This document shows positions 8,826 to 17,697 of a DNA stretch of 64,000 bases, piece after piece. Under the pieces are notes generated by a model. It worked only from the letters and a program-made list of their open reading frames with translations, was not told the origin of the DNA and searched no databases. The stretch's first letter is position 1, and every line of letters starts with the position of its first letter. The position numbers and the translations under genes were made by a program. The DNA comes from Candidatus Opimibacter skivensis (GTDB lineage: Bacteria; Bacteroidota; Bacteroidia; Chitinophagales; Saprospiraceae). The stretch lies in NCBI GenBank assembly GCA_016721905.1, contig JADKHH010000036.1, positions 117,941 through 181,940 of the forward strand. Reading direction: 5' to 3'.

Positions 8826-9787
8826 CTCATTGACAGATTCCCTCTGGTTTTTTCGACCATATCTTTTACAATGGTCTTGAAACTTTCCGGCTCTACAATT
8901 TCTGCACAATCGCCAAACATTAAATACCATCGTGCGAGGCCATGAGCAAGATCCCTTGCCATAAACGTCATCTCGACCTGGCCATCACTTTCCACTTCAG
9001 AGACAAAACCATAATATTTTCGTCCACTGCGCATATACCTAATGACATCCTTCTTCACCCGGATGACGACCTTTGTTTTTTCTGAAGTATCCTCCAGGTT
9101 CCTGAATTCGTCGACATCAATTGGTTCGCCTGTAAACGGCAAAGAAGTCCGATTTATCTCCAACATCCTATCGGTGCGGAACTGGCGATAATCCTTTCGA
9201 AGGTGACAATAGCCTATCACATACCAGTGATTGTGCTCATGAAACAACCCTGCCGGTTCGATCATGCGCTCGATCGCTTCCTCCCCTTCATATGCGCGAT
9301 AGACCAGTCTGACTTGTTTTTTCTCTGCGATGCTTTCTATCAGGACTTCTAAAGCGTCCGGGGTGTTTTCATTAAAAAGTTGTTGTGTGGTGTTGATCCA
9401 TATCTGGGATTCCAGTGCGGCCACATGGTCTTTGGCGTGGCCCCTCAATACAGATTTGATCTTGTACATCGCAGATTCAAAATGACTGCCGAGCTTCTTG
9501 TCTGTAAACTTTTGCATGAGTTTTTCGGCGGCTATAAAACTTGAAGCTTCTTCGCGGGTAAACATGACCGGGGGGAGCCGATAGCCTTCGATGATGGAAT
9601 AGCCGATCCCTGCTTCTCCGGCCACAGGCACTCCGGCTGCTTCAAGTGAGCGAATATCCCTATAGACCGTACGAAGGCTTACATCAAACCTGTCTGCCAA
9701 TTCCTGGGCCTTGACAACGCGGCTTGATTGCAGATGTATAAACATGGCTACAATACGGTCAAAACGGTTTAAGGCATCATCACTCAT
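8822..9787 (-). CDS. WYL-domain transcriptional regulator (YafY-like)
   Basis: The 321-residue protein has an N-terminal DeoR-like winged helix-turn-helix (ADRFDVSLRTVYRDIRSLEAAG) and a WYL domain (HNHWYVIGYCHLRKDYRQFRTDRM) followed by a WCX-type C-terminal extension. WYL proteins are ligand-responsive transcription factors, often reacting to nucleic-acid damage products. It is convergent with the preceding small gene and the two stop codons overlap in a shared TTAA (8822-8825). Adjacency to a dinB gene is commonly seen for this subfamily. A near-consensus -7 box on the minus strand (CATCTTTG, 9808-9815) lies 20 bases before the start. Confidence 0.88.
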   Translation of the reverse strand: MSDDALNRFDRIVAMFIHLQSSRVVKAQELADRFDVSLRTVYRDIRSLEAAGVPVAGEAGIGYSIIEGYRLPPVMFTREEASSFIAAEKLMQKFTDKKLGSHFESAMYKIKSVLRGHAKDHVAALESQIWINTTQQLFNENTPDALEVLIESIAEKKQVRLVYRAYEGEEAIERMIEPAGLFHEHNHWYVIGYCHLRKDYRQFRTDRMLEINRTSLPFTGEPIDVDEFRNLEDTSEKTKVVIRVKKDVIRYMRSGRKYYGFVSEVESDGQVEMTFMARDLAHGLARWYLMFGDCAEIVEPESFKTIVKDMVEKTRGNLSMS

Positions 9788-9944
9788 CGGAATCGGGATT
9801 TCTGCTGCAAAGATGGAATCTTAAGAGGGATTTTTCATTGCAGATGGACAATAAGGCATTTGGATGTAATGATTGAGTGTATTCTGTATATTTAGTGCTC
9901 AAGAATGAATAAACTCCATCTGACTCGCTGGAAAAAAGTTAAAC

Positions 9945-10682
9945 ATGAAAAAACCACACTGGCTGGCTTTACTGGCGCTTTTTTTCCTAAACCATTCTTT
10001 CGCTCAGGATCAACAACTTGTTGACTCCCTCCTCCTCCAACTCAAAAACCACCATTCACAAAAACTATCCGCTGGATCTGAATTGCCAGCTTTGTATGAT
10101 ACTGCGGCGGCAAATATCCTGAAGGAGCTTTCCGTGGCCTATTGGTTTAGTGACTATGACAAAGCCACTGACTACGCCAAACAATGCCTGATGCTGTCTG
10201 AAAAAATAGGTTATAAAAAGGGCATTGGCACGGCCTATAACTTAATGGGGATTATCCATATTTATAAAGGTGACTGTGTGCCCGCACTTGAATATCTGAC
10301 AAAAGCACTAGAGATACGAAAAGAGATAGGCGATCAAAGGGATATTGTGATTACCATCAACAACATTGCATCCGCATATTATAGCATGAGCAATTATGCT
10401 GAAGCATTGAAATATTATCTGGAAGCATTAAAAATCAATGAAGAGGATGGAGATAAAGAGCTACAAGCCGATAATTACGGTGGCCTTGCCATTGTTTATA
10501 CCGATATACACAACTATCCTGAAGCCATAAAGTATCATCTCAAATGCATTGAACTCAGGGAAGAAATCGGCGATAACGAATCCATTGCATGGGCAAGGAT
10601 TAATCTTGCTGAAATGTATCTCCTGAAAGGTGATTTTACAGAAGCCCTTGATCAGCTCCATACAGCGAGAGCGCTTTCTTGA
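9945..10682 (+). CDS. TPR-containing N-terminal part of a split hybrid histidine kinase
   Basis: A signal peptide (MKKPHWLALLALFFLNHSFAQ) is followed by TPR units with the MALPIN-type pattern AYNLMGIIHIYKGDCVPALEYLTKALEIR and three similar repeats. The reading frame closes at TGA 10680-10682, and the very same frame resumes at once with more TPRs and the kinase domains of the next entry. In this receptor class a periplasmic TPR sensor, a membrane helix and a cytoplasmic kinase normally form one protein. This piece alone would be a secreted TPR fragment. The TGA is therefore either a true nonsense mutation or a base-call error. No frame change is needed to restore the full 867-codon gene. Confidence 0.8.
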   Translation: MKKPHWLALLALFFLNHSFAQDQQLVDSLLLQLKNHHSQKLSAGSELPALYDTAAANILKELSVAYWFSDYDKATDYAKQCLMLSEKIGYKKGIGTAYNLMGIIHIYKGDCVPALEYLTKALEIRKEIGDQRDIVITINNIASAYYSMSNYAEALKYYLEALKINEEDGDKELQADNYGGLAIVYTDIHNYPEAIKYHLKCIELREEIGDNESIAWARINLAEMYLLKGDFTEALDQLHTARALS

Positions 10683-10700
10683 ACTCTTGGAAAAGCAGGC

Positions 10701-12548
10701 ATGGAAGCAGACATTCTGACCCTGGAGGGAAAAGCACACTACAAGCAAGGCAATTATCCAGAGGTCTTGAAAACGTTTTTGACAAGTTTAAGCGTATCAG
10801 CAGAAATCGGAGAAATGCCCGCGATGGCGGATGCCTACAACTACATTGGAGCAGCCTACTCAAAGCAAAATAAATACAACGATGCTGAAACTTACTTGAA
10901 GAAAGGCCTAACAGTCTCCAAAGAAATTGGGAGTCTGCAAAGGATCATGGATAGCTATAGAGGCCTGACCGCTGTAGATAGTGCTCAGGGCGATTTTGCC
11001 AGCGCCCTTATGCATTACAAACTATACTTAGCTGCAAGGGATAGTATGATGAATGCCGAAAACTCGAAAAAAATACTTCAGCAGCAGATGCAATATGAAT
11101 TCGACAAAAAGGAGGCATCCGCAAGAGCTGAACAAGAACTAAAAGATGCGATCACTGCAAAGCAACTGCAGACTCAAAAGTATGTACGCAATGGATTCAT
11201 GGGTGGATTTGGCGTTGTTTTGCTTTTTGCAGGCGTATTTTTTGCGCAGCGTAACCGGATAAAAAATGCCAACAAGCTTATCCTTAAAGAAAAAGAACTA
11301 GCGGAGCAACAACGTATTCGTGCCGAACAAAGCGAAAAATTCAAGCAACAGTTCCTGGCCAATATGAGCCATGAGATCCGGACACCGATGAATGCGGTGC
11401 TGGGTATGACCAATCTGCTGATTGACAAATCACCGCGCCCTGATCAGCATGAATATCTGGACGGCATCCAGAAATCATCAGATACTTTGCTACACATCAT
11501 CAATGACATCCTCGATCTCAGTAAGATTGAAGAAGGCAAAATGGAGTTGGAGCAAATTGATTTTTCCATCCATAACCTGGTCGATCAGGTCAGGCAGACC
11601 TTAAATTACAAAGCAGAAGAAAAGGGCCTTCATCTGATAACTGAAATTGATAAAAGCATACCCGAAATAATGGTCGGTGACCCTAACCGGTTAAAACAGG
11701 TGCTCATCAATCTTGCTGGGAATGCGATTAAGTTTACGGAAAAAGGTAGCGTTTCTTTGAAAGTTAGCAGTGAGCAGTTAGAAGTGAGCAGTGGGGAGTT
11801 GGCAGTTAGCAGTCCGCAGTTGGCAATGGGCAGTCAACAGTCGGCAGTTCGAAGTATCACATTCAAAGTGATTGATACCGGGATAGGGATACCAAAGGAT
11901 AAACTGGAGGCGGTGTTTGAAAGTTTTTCGCAGGCGCATGTATCGGATGCGAGAAAATTCGGGGGCACGGGATTGGGGCTTTCGATCAGCAAGCAGTTGG
12001 TGGAATTGATGGGTGGAGCCATCAGCATCGAGAGTGAAGTAGGTGTTGGAACAATCTTTTCATTTACGATTGCATTGGCTGAAGGGTCACGGGAAAGATT
12101 GAACGGGTTTAAATCATCAGGACAAATAGATGGCTCGATACTCAATGGACTGAGAATACTGATTGTGGATGACAATGAATTTAACCGAATTGTAGCCCAT
12201 GATTCGTTGATGGTAAAAGCAGATGTGTCAATAACGCTGGCCAACAATGGCAAGGAAGCATTGGCCTTACTCCATGAACATGATTTTGATATAGTCCTGA
12301 TGGATGTGCAGATGCCGGAGATGGATGGGTACGAAGCCACCAGGCATATTCGTGATCCGCACTCATCGGTGCGCAATCATCATATACCTGTTATTGCCTT
12401 GACGGCAAGTGTGATCCGTAGTGACCTGGACAAATGTCGCGAGGCTGGAATGGATGATTATGTACCAAAGCCATTTAAAACAAGCCAGCTCATCACATCT
12501 ATTGCTAAGGCAACAGGTAGGGAATTGAAGTTTGTGGAAAAGAAATAG
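10701..12548 (+). CDS. Hybrid histidine kinase with receiver domain (C-terminal part)
   Basis: From the ATG at 10701 the 615-residue product has TPRs (1-115), a coiled region, one transmembrane helix (165-183) with a second coiled coil, a HisKA domain with phospho-accepting His224 in FLANMSHEIRTPM, a HATPase domain (N box NLAGNAIKF, G1 DTGIGIP, G2 GGTGLGLSI) and a receiver domain with DD at 490-491 and acceptor Asp535 in LMDVQMP. It should autophosphorylate and relay to its own receiver. Residues 355-386 are encoded by an in-frame short tandem repeat. It continues the frame of the upstream TPR fragment across one TGA. The initiation codon given is the first ATG after that stop, not a convincing natural start. 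Confidence 0.85.
   Translation: MEADILTLEGKAHYKQGNYPEVLKTFLTSLSVSAEIGEMPAMADAYNYIGAAYSKQNKYNDAETYLKKGLTVSKEIGSLQRIMDSYRGLTAVDSAQGDFASALMHYKLYLAARDSMMNAENSKKILQQQMQYEFDKKEASARAEQELKDAITAKQLQTQKYVRNGFMGGFGVVLLFAGVFFAQRNRIKNANKLILKEKELAEQQRIRAEQSEKFKQQFLANMSHEIRTPMNAVLGMTNLLIDKSPRPDQHEYLDGIQKSSDTLLHIINDILDLSKIEEGKMELEQIDFSIHNLVDQVRQTLNYKAEEKGLHLITEIDKSIPEIMVGDPNRLKQVLINLAGNAIKFTEKGSVSLKVSSEQLEVSSGELAVSSPQLAMGSQQSAVRSITFKVIDTGIGIPKDKLEAVFESFSQAHVSDARKFGGTGLGLSISKQLVELMGGAISIESEVGVGTIFSFTIALAEGSRERLNGFKSSGQIDGSILNGLRILIVDDNEFNRIVAHDSLMVKADVSITLANNGKEALALLHEHDFDIVLMDVQMPEMDGYEATRHIRDPHSSVRNHHIPVIALTASVIRSDLDKCREAGMDDYVPKPFKTSQLITSIAKATGRELKFVEKK
11763..11858 (+). repeat. In-frame GCAGTTAGCAGTG-type repeat inside the kinase ATPase domain
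   Basis: About 95 bases of AGCAGT(G/T)AGCAGTTAGAAG-type units encode the Ser/Gln/Val-rich stretch between the beta-strand GSVSLKV and the G1 box strand ITFKVIDTG. The same repeat family is intergenic at 34481-34715 and 35927-36022. The insertion point is a naturally variable loop, and the frame is kept. Confidence 0.8.
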
Positions 12549-12604
12549 ATCGAAGCCTGTACCTTAGGCCTTGAATTAAAATCTGCAAAAGCAAAATAAA
12601 TCCC

Positions 12605-13015
12605 ATGGCAAAATCCACGTTAACAGACCAGGAGCAAGTCACCGAGCATATCAGCAAGCTGGATCCGGCTATAAGTCCGATTGTAGAAACTTTGCGCCAG
12701 ATGATCCTCAGTACAGATAAATCAATCGGCGAACATATCAAGTGGAACAACCCATGTTATTATTACACCGGGGAAATGAAACCGTTCAACCCCAAGGAAT
12801 ATAAGCGCGAGATTGTCGTCTTCAATATGTACAAAGGACGCATCATGATGGTTTTTCCCAGCGGGGCCCGGGTCAATGACGCCACCGGCTTTCTCACCGG
12901 AGAATACAAAGATGGCAGGCGGATCGCGATCATTGCAGATATGAAAGATGCAAAAGCTAAAAAGAAGGTTTTGCAGGCCGTCATCAGGGAGTGGCTGCGG
13001 ACTATAGATAAATAA
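12605..13015 (+). CDS. DUF1801 domain-containing protein
   Basis: This 136-residue protein matches the DUF1801/YdhG-like fold: an N-terminal helix pair (LDPAISPIVETLRQMILS) followed by HIKWNNPCYYYTGE and an FNMYKGRIMMVFPSG strand region. The family is small, cytoplasmic, widespread and poorly characterised. It follows the kinase gene by 56 bases on the same strand and is followed by a repeat-rich gap. Confidence 0.8.
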   Translation: MAKSTLTDQEQVTEHISKLDPAISPIVETLRQMILSTDKSIGEHIKWNNPCYYYTGEMKPFNPKEYKREIVVFNMYKGRIMMVFPSGARVNDATGFLTGEYKDGRRIAIIADMKDAKAKKKVLQAVIREWLRTIDK

Positions 13016-13020
13016 ATAAA

Positions 13021-13268
13021 AGGCGAAGGCTAAAGCGGAGGCTAAGACAGAGGCAAGGCTAAGGTAGGCATGTTATTGACTGGCATGAAGTAGGTGATAA
13101 CCAGAAAACCAAATTTCCAAAACTATAGAAGAAATTTTCGGAGGGCTGATCTTTTTTCGGTCGCACAGACGTGATTTATCCCTCTCATTCTTCGGTCGTA
13201 CAGACGCGATTTATCGCGTCTCATTTTGTACGCCCCGGAGACGCGATAAATCGCGTCTCTACGACCAT
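13021..13268. repeat. Purine-rich repeat and REP/REPIN palindromes upstream of the RAYT gene
   Basis: Positions 13021-13075 hold AGGCTAAGGC-like low-complexity units. From 13158 to 13190 there is a damaged REP copy (CGGTCGCACAGACGTGATTT). From 13193 to 13268 there is a complete inverted pair: GACGCGATTTATCGCGTC, a short GC-rich spacer, then GACGCGATAAATCGCGTC, bounded by CGGTCGTA and TACGACC. This is the classic REPIN layout of two REP palindromes in opposite orientation. These elements fill most of the gene-free stretch 13016-13375. Confidence 0.85.
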
Positions 13269-13375
13269 CTAGAGGCTATAAATCGATTTGCATCATTTTG
13301 GCCATAAGGACGCAAAAAAAATCACATAGTGCGTACCGCCAACTCTTATATTTACAATATCAACCAGTTGAAAAC

Positions 13376-13972
13376 ATGACTGACAAATTCCGTAATCGGT
13401 ATCGGATAACAACCTCGCGCGCTCCATGGTGGGATTATGGAAATGGATCCTATTTTGTCACTATCTGTACAAGGAATCGCCTTCATTTCTTTGGTGAAAT
13501 AATCGATGCAGTAATGCAAAAATCGCAGGTTGGAGAAATCGCGGAAACCCATTGGAAGGAAATTCCAGGCCGTTTTGTACATGCACGATTGGGTGCGTAT
13601 ATATTCATGCCCAATCACATGCACGGAATCATCAACATTGAAGGCTCACATCATGAATCATTGGATCTGGAAACAAACCCAATAGATTTTCGCAATAAAA
13701 TTGAATATCTGGAAAATAATTGGAAACCATCTCGTGGAGGTATCACAGGAATTCACAATCCGATGTTGAATCAAAATTTATCCACTATGCTCCGATGGTA
13801 TACGGGAAGGGTTAGCTATGAGGCCCATAAAATCAATCCGGATTTTGGTTGGCACAAAAGATTTCATGATCGCATCATAAGAGATCCGGAAGAATATAGA
13901 ATAAAGGAACGATATATCCGGAACAATCCTTCGAATTGGAAGGAGGATGAATATAACGAATCTATCCCTTGA
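13376..13972 (+). CDS. REP-associated tyrosine transposase (RAYT, Y1_Tnp family)
   Basis: The 198-residue protein carries the Y1 transposase signature: YFVTICTRNRLHFFGEI near the N-terminus, the HUH-type metal motif PNHMHGII (His81, His83), and the C-terminal FHDRIIRDPEEYRIKERYIRNNP block typical of single-domain REP-associated transposases. Such enzymes cut and rejoin single-stranded REP hairpins and are thought to spread REPINs; they seldom move themselves. The catalytic tyrosine is not certain; Tyr142 and Tyr148 in the helix after the HUH motif are candidates. I start it at MTDKFRNRYR, because the longer upstream frame lies in repeat-flanking DNA. REP palindromes flank it on both sides, which fits the role. 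Confidence 0.88.
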   Translation: MTDKFRNRYRITTSRAPWWDYGNGSYFVTICTRNRLHFFGEIIDAVMQKSQVGEIAETHWKEIPGRFVHARLGAYIFMPNHMHGIINIEGSHHESLDLETNPIDFRNKIEYLENNWKPSRGGITGIHNPMLNQNLSTMLRWYTGRVSYEAHKINPDFGWHKRFHDRIIRDPEEYRIKERYIRNNPSNWKEDEYNESIP

Positions 13973-13994
13973 AAACCATGCAAAATTGAAAATG

Positions 13995-14288
13995 GTTGTA
14001 CAGACGCGATTTATCCCTCTCATTCTTCGGCCGTGCAGACGCGATTTATCGCGTCTCATTCTTGTATGCCCCGGAGACGCGATAAATCGCGTCTCTACGA
14101 CCATCCACACGAATATCAAGACGCGATAAATCGCGTCTCTACGACCATCTATGATCTCTGGAAACAAGACGCGATAAATCGCGTCTCTACGACCATCTAG
14201 AATATCAACATTCTTCGGCCGTACAAACGCGATTTATCGCGTCTCATTTTGCACACTCCGGAGGCGCGATAAATCGCGTCTCTACTAC
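13995..14288. repeat. Array of REP/REPIN palindromes downstream of the RAYT gene
   Basis: Seven copies of the palindrome around GCGATAAATCGC are packed here: one damaged copy near 13995-14023, an inverted pair at about 14027-14103, two single same-orientation copies (14119-14150 and 14167-14199, each followed by TACGACCATCT), and another inverted pair at about 14215-14288. The last copy supplies the TAG stop of icmF on the minus strand. Spacers are irregular and there are no cas genes. Nothing else is visible in 13973-14284. Confidence 0.88.
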
Positions 14289-17200
14289 ATATTCCTCCTG
14301 TACTGTCCACCCACTTCATATAGAGCGTGCGTCACCTGGCCTAGTGAACATTTCTTAGCTACTTCCATCAAGGCTGCAAACGTATTTGCATTTTCAATGG
14401 CTACTTCCTGCAACTTCTTCAGGGCATCAGCTGAATGACTTGTATTTGCAGTATGGAGCTGGTTAAGGCGAATGATCTGGTTTTCCTTTTCCTGTTCATT
14501 AGACCTGATGACTTCTTTTGGAAGGACTGTCGGTGAACCATCTTTGGAGAGGAATGTATTGACCCCAATAATCGGAAATTCACCGGAGTGCTTTAGGGTT
14601 TCATAATGCAAGCTTTCTTCTTGAATTTTACTACGTTGGTACATGGTTTCCATCGCACCCAGCACCCCACCACGTTCGGTGATACGGTCAAATTCAGCAA
14701 GCACTGCTTCCTCAACCAGGTCGGTCAACTCTTCGATGATAAACGCGCCTTGCAATGGGTTTTCATTTTTAGCAAGGCCTAGTTCATGGTTGATGATCAA
14801 CTGGATCGCCATGGCCCTGCGCACACTTTCTTCTGTAGGCGTCGTGATGGCTTCGTCATAAGCATTGGTGTGGAGGCTATTGCAATTGTCATAGATCGCA
14901 TACAGCGCCTGCAAGGTGGTCCTGATGTCATTGAATGAAATCTCCTGTGCGTGCAACGAGCGGCCACTGGTCTGGATATGATACTTTAGTTTTTGTGAGC
15001 GATCATTTCCATTGTATTTATACTTCATCGCCTTAGACCAGATGCGTCGCGCTACCCTGCCGATGACGGCATACTCCGGATCAACTCCGTTGGAGAAGAA
15101 GAAGGAAAGGTTTGGTGCAAAATCATCAATGGCTAATCCTCTTGACAAATAGTATTCAACAAAAGTGAAGCCGTTGGAAAGCGTAAACGCTAACTGTGTA
15201 ATCGGATTAGCTCCTGCTTCCGCTATGTGATACCCTGAAATGGATACAGAGTAAAAGTTGCGAATATTCTCATCAATAAAATAGGCCTGCATGTCACCCA
15301 TCAAGCGCAACGAAAATTCTGTAGAGAAAATGCATGTATTCTGGGCCTGGTCCTCCTTGAGAATATCGGCCTGTACCGTACCTCGAACGGATTGAAGTGC
15401 TTTTGCCTTCAACTGATTATAGATCGCGGGTTCTAAAACTTCATCGCCAGTCAACCCGAGCAACATCAATCCCAATCCATTATTTCCTTCCGGAATTTCC
15501 TGGTCGTATTTAGGACGAGGAAAGCCTTGCTGATCATACTTACGTTGGAAAGCCTTTTCGACTTCAGCTTCCAGTTTATGCTCTTTGATGTAGAGTTCGC
15601 ATTGCTGATCAATCGCAGCATTCATAAAGAATGCACACATCGTTGCTGCGGGGCCATTGATCGTCATGGAGACAGATGTCTTTGGATCGCAAAGATCAAA
15701 ACCGGAGTATAAACGCTTGGCATCGTCCAGCGAACAAATACTTACACCGGCATTTCCGATTTTACCATAGATATCCGGACGATGATCAGGATCTTCACCA
15801 TACAATGTTACACTGTCAAATGCAGTAGACAACCTGATCGCAGGCATCCCTTTTGATACATAGTGAAAACGTTTGTTGGTACGCTCCGGCCCACCTTCGC
15901 CAGCGAACATCCTCGTTGGATCTTCTCCCTTTCGCTTGAAAGGATAGATACCTGCTGTATATGGAAAACGGCCCGGAAGATTTTCCTGTGTAACCCAATT
16001 GACCAACGTACCCCAGTCCTTTGCGGTAGGGAGTGCCACAACAGGTATGCGTGTACCTGATAGTGAACGCACATATGTATCCACTTTGATCACCTTATCC
16101 CTGACCTTGTAGGAATAATCATCATCTACATACTGATGCCGGATCTCCGGCCATTCTTCGAGCCATCGCCATACATCACCGTGTACATCTTGCTTTAGTC
16201 TTTCAAATTCTTTATTCAGGCTCTCCGTCATTTCTGCAGAACCCTTGCTTTCAAAATGAGCACCTGATTCTTTCAAGGCATATAGCAGCGCTGCTTTATC
16301 AGCTTCCTCTTTTGCCCAGGTATCATATTTGCGATTGCTGTCTGCTATTTCAGAAAGGTACCTGACACGATGTGGGGGGATGATATAGATTTTCTCACTT
16401 TCTCCAGTCTTAAACTGAACGGTGCTCTTAAAGGCTATACTTGTCTTGGTTTCGAGCACCTGTATGATTTTTTTATACAGCGCATTGGTTCCTGGATCAT
16501 TAAACTGGGAAGCTATCGTACCAAATACAGGGATTTGCTCATCGGGTGTATCCCATAATTCATGATTGCGTTTGTATTGCTTACGGACATCACGCAAGGC
16601 ATCCTGTGCACCCCGTTTGTCAAACTTATTAATAGCGATCACATCCGCAAAGTCGAGCATATCGATTTTCTCCAACTGCGATGCTGCACCAAACTCCGGT
16701 GTCATGATATACAGCGACATATCCGCATGATCAACGATCTCGGTGTCTGACTGTCCGATCCCTGAGGTCTCCAGAATAATCAAGTCAAAATCTGCAGCTT
16801 TCAGGATATCCACGGCCTGCTTGATATGCTTTGACAGCGCAAGGTTGGATTGGCGTGTCGCGAGGGAGCGCATGTATACGCGGGAAGAGATCAATGCATT
16901 CATCCTGATGCGGTCTCCCAACAAAGCTCCGCCTGTTTTGCGTTTACTAGGGTCAACAGAAACAACAGCGAGGTCTTTTTCAGGAAAATCAAGGAGATAC
17001 CTTCGGATGATTTCATCGATCATACTTGATTTACCGGCTCCACCTGTTCCCGTAATACCTAATACAGGCACTTTAGAATCTTTCGCTTTGGAAGTGATCT
17101 CCGCGATCCAGTGTTTATTTTCTTCAGGATAATTTTCCACAGCGGTGATCAGCCTGGAAATAGAAAGGTGATCCTTCTTTGAGATTTTCTTCAATTCCCC

Positions 17201-17665
17201 ATTGACATGCTGACCCAGCGGAAAATCACATTGCTGGAGCACATCATTGATCATGCCCTGCAGCCCCATATGGCGACCGTCATCAGGTGAATAAATCCTG
17301 GTAATGCCGTACGATTGCAATGCTTCTATTTCCTCGGGCAAGATGGTGCCGCCGCCGCCGCCAAAAATCTTCACATGACCAGCACCTCTTTCCTTGAGCA
17401 TATCAAAGATGTATTTGAAGTACTCATTGTGACCACCCTGATAGGATGTCAGCGCGATACCCTGTGCATCTTCCTGGATGGCGGTGTCGACGATTTCCTT
17501 TGCGCTGCGGTTGTGACCGAGATGGATGATCTCCGCTCCCGAACGCTGCATGATCCTGCGCATGATGTTGATAGCGGCATCGTGGCCGTCGAAAAGGGAG
17601 GCTGCCGTAACGATCCGAATATGGTGTTTAGGCTGGTATGCGGTGATAGGTTGTATCTGTTCCAT
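14285..17665 (-). CDS. icmF: Fused isobutyryl-CoA mutase IcmF
   Basis: The 1126-residue protein has the complete IcmF order: an N-terminal B12-binding domain (LFDGHDA at residues 25-30, His28 as lower axial ligand; SYQGGHNEYF; GGGGGTILP), a MeaB-like G-protein chaperone domain (P-loop GTGGAGKSS at 206-214, NKFD at 346-349), and a methylmalonyl-CoA-mutase-type TIM barrel (about 560-1100). IcmF interconverts isobutyryl-CoA and n-butyryl-CoA (and some pivalyl/isovaleryl-CoA) with adenosylcobalamin and GTP, in branched-chain carbon metabolism. The length is typical. It lies 32 bases after a NUDIX gene in a minus-strand run. Its stop codon lies in a REP palindrome. Confidence 0.93.
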   Translation of the reverse strand: MEQIQPITAYQPKHHIRIVTAASLFDGHDAAINIMRRIMQRSGAEIIHLGHNRSAKEIVDTAIQEDAQGIALTSYQGGHNEYFKYIFDMLKERGAGHVKIFGGGGGTILPEEIEALQSYGITRIYSPDDGRHMGLQGMINDVLQQCDFPLGQHVNGELKKISKKDHLSISRLITAVENYPEENKHWIAEITSKAKDSKVPVLGITGTGGAGKSSMIDEIIRRYLLDFPEKDLAVVSVDPSKRKTGGALLGDRIRMNALISSRVYMRSLATRQSNLALSKHIKQAVDILKAADFDLIILETSGIGQSDTEIVDHADMSLYIMTPEFGAASQLEKIDMLDFADVIAINKFDKRGAQDALRDVRKQYKRNHELWDTPDEQIPVFGTIASQFNDPGTNALYKKIIQVLETKTSIAFKSTVQFKTGESEKIYIIPPHRVRYLSEIADSNRKYDTWAKEEADKAALLYALKESGAHFESKGSAEMTESLNKEFERLKQDVHGDVWRWLEEWPEIRHQYVDDDYSYKVRDKVIKVDTYVRSLSGTRIPVVALPTAKDWGTLVNWVTQENLPGRFPYTAGIYPFKRKGEDPTRMFAGEGGPERTNKRFHYVSKGMPAIRLSTAFDSVTLYGEDPDHRPDIYGKIGNAGVSICSLDDAKRLYSGFDLCDPKTSVSMTINGPAATMCAFFMNAAIDQQCELYIKEHKLEAEVEKAFQRKYDQQGFPRPKYDQEIPEGNNGLGLMLLGLTGDEVLEPAIYNQLKAKALQSVRGTVQADILKEDQAQNTCIFSTEFSLRLMGDMQAYFIDENIRNFYSVSISGYHIAEAGANPITQLAFTLSNGFTFVEYYLSRGLAIDDFAPNLSFFFSNGVDPEYAVIGRVARRIWSKAMKYKYNGNDRSQKLKYHIQTSGRSLHAQEISFNDIRTTLQALYAIYDNCNSLHTNAYDEAITTPTEESVRRAMAIQLIINHELGLAKNENPLQGAFIIEELTDLVEEAVLAEFDRITERGGVLGAMETMYQRSKIQEESLHYETLKHSGEFPIIGVNTFLSKDGSPTVLPKEVIRSNEQEKENQIIRLNQLHTANTSHSADALKKLQEVAIENANTFAALMEVAKKCSLGQVTHALYEVGGQYRRNM

Positions 17666-17697
17666 GAAGGGTCACAAAATACGGAAATGTGCTCTCC

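Noticed and set aside
11834..12376. 180-codon minus-strand frame inside the hybrid kinase
   Set aside because: The plus strand encodes catalytic ATPase and receiver motifs here; the minus frame is a shadow.
13778..14167. 129-codon minus-strand frame across the RAYT end and REP array
   Set aside because: Its Arg/Ile-rich sequence comes from palindromes and the antisense of the transposase.
14100..14200. CRISPR-like run of repeated 30-base units near the RAYT gene
   Set aside because: Units are perfect palindromes, spacers are irregular in length, only two are in the same orientation, and there are no cas genes. It is a REP array.
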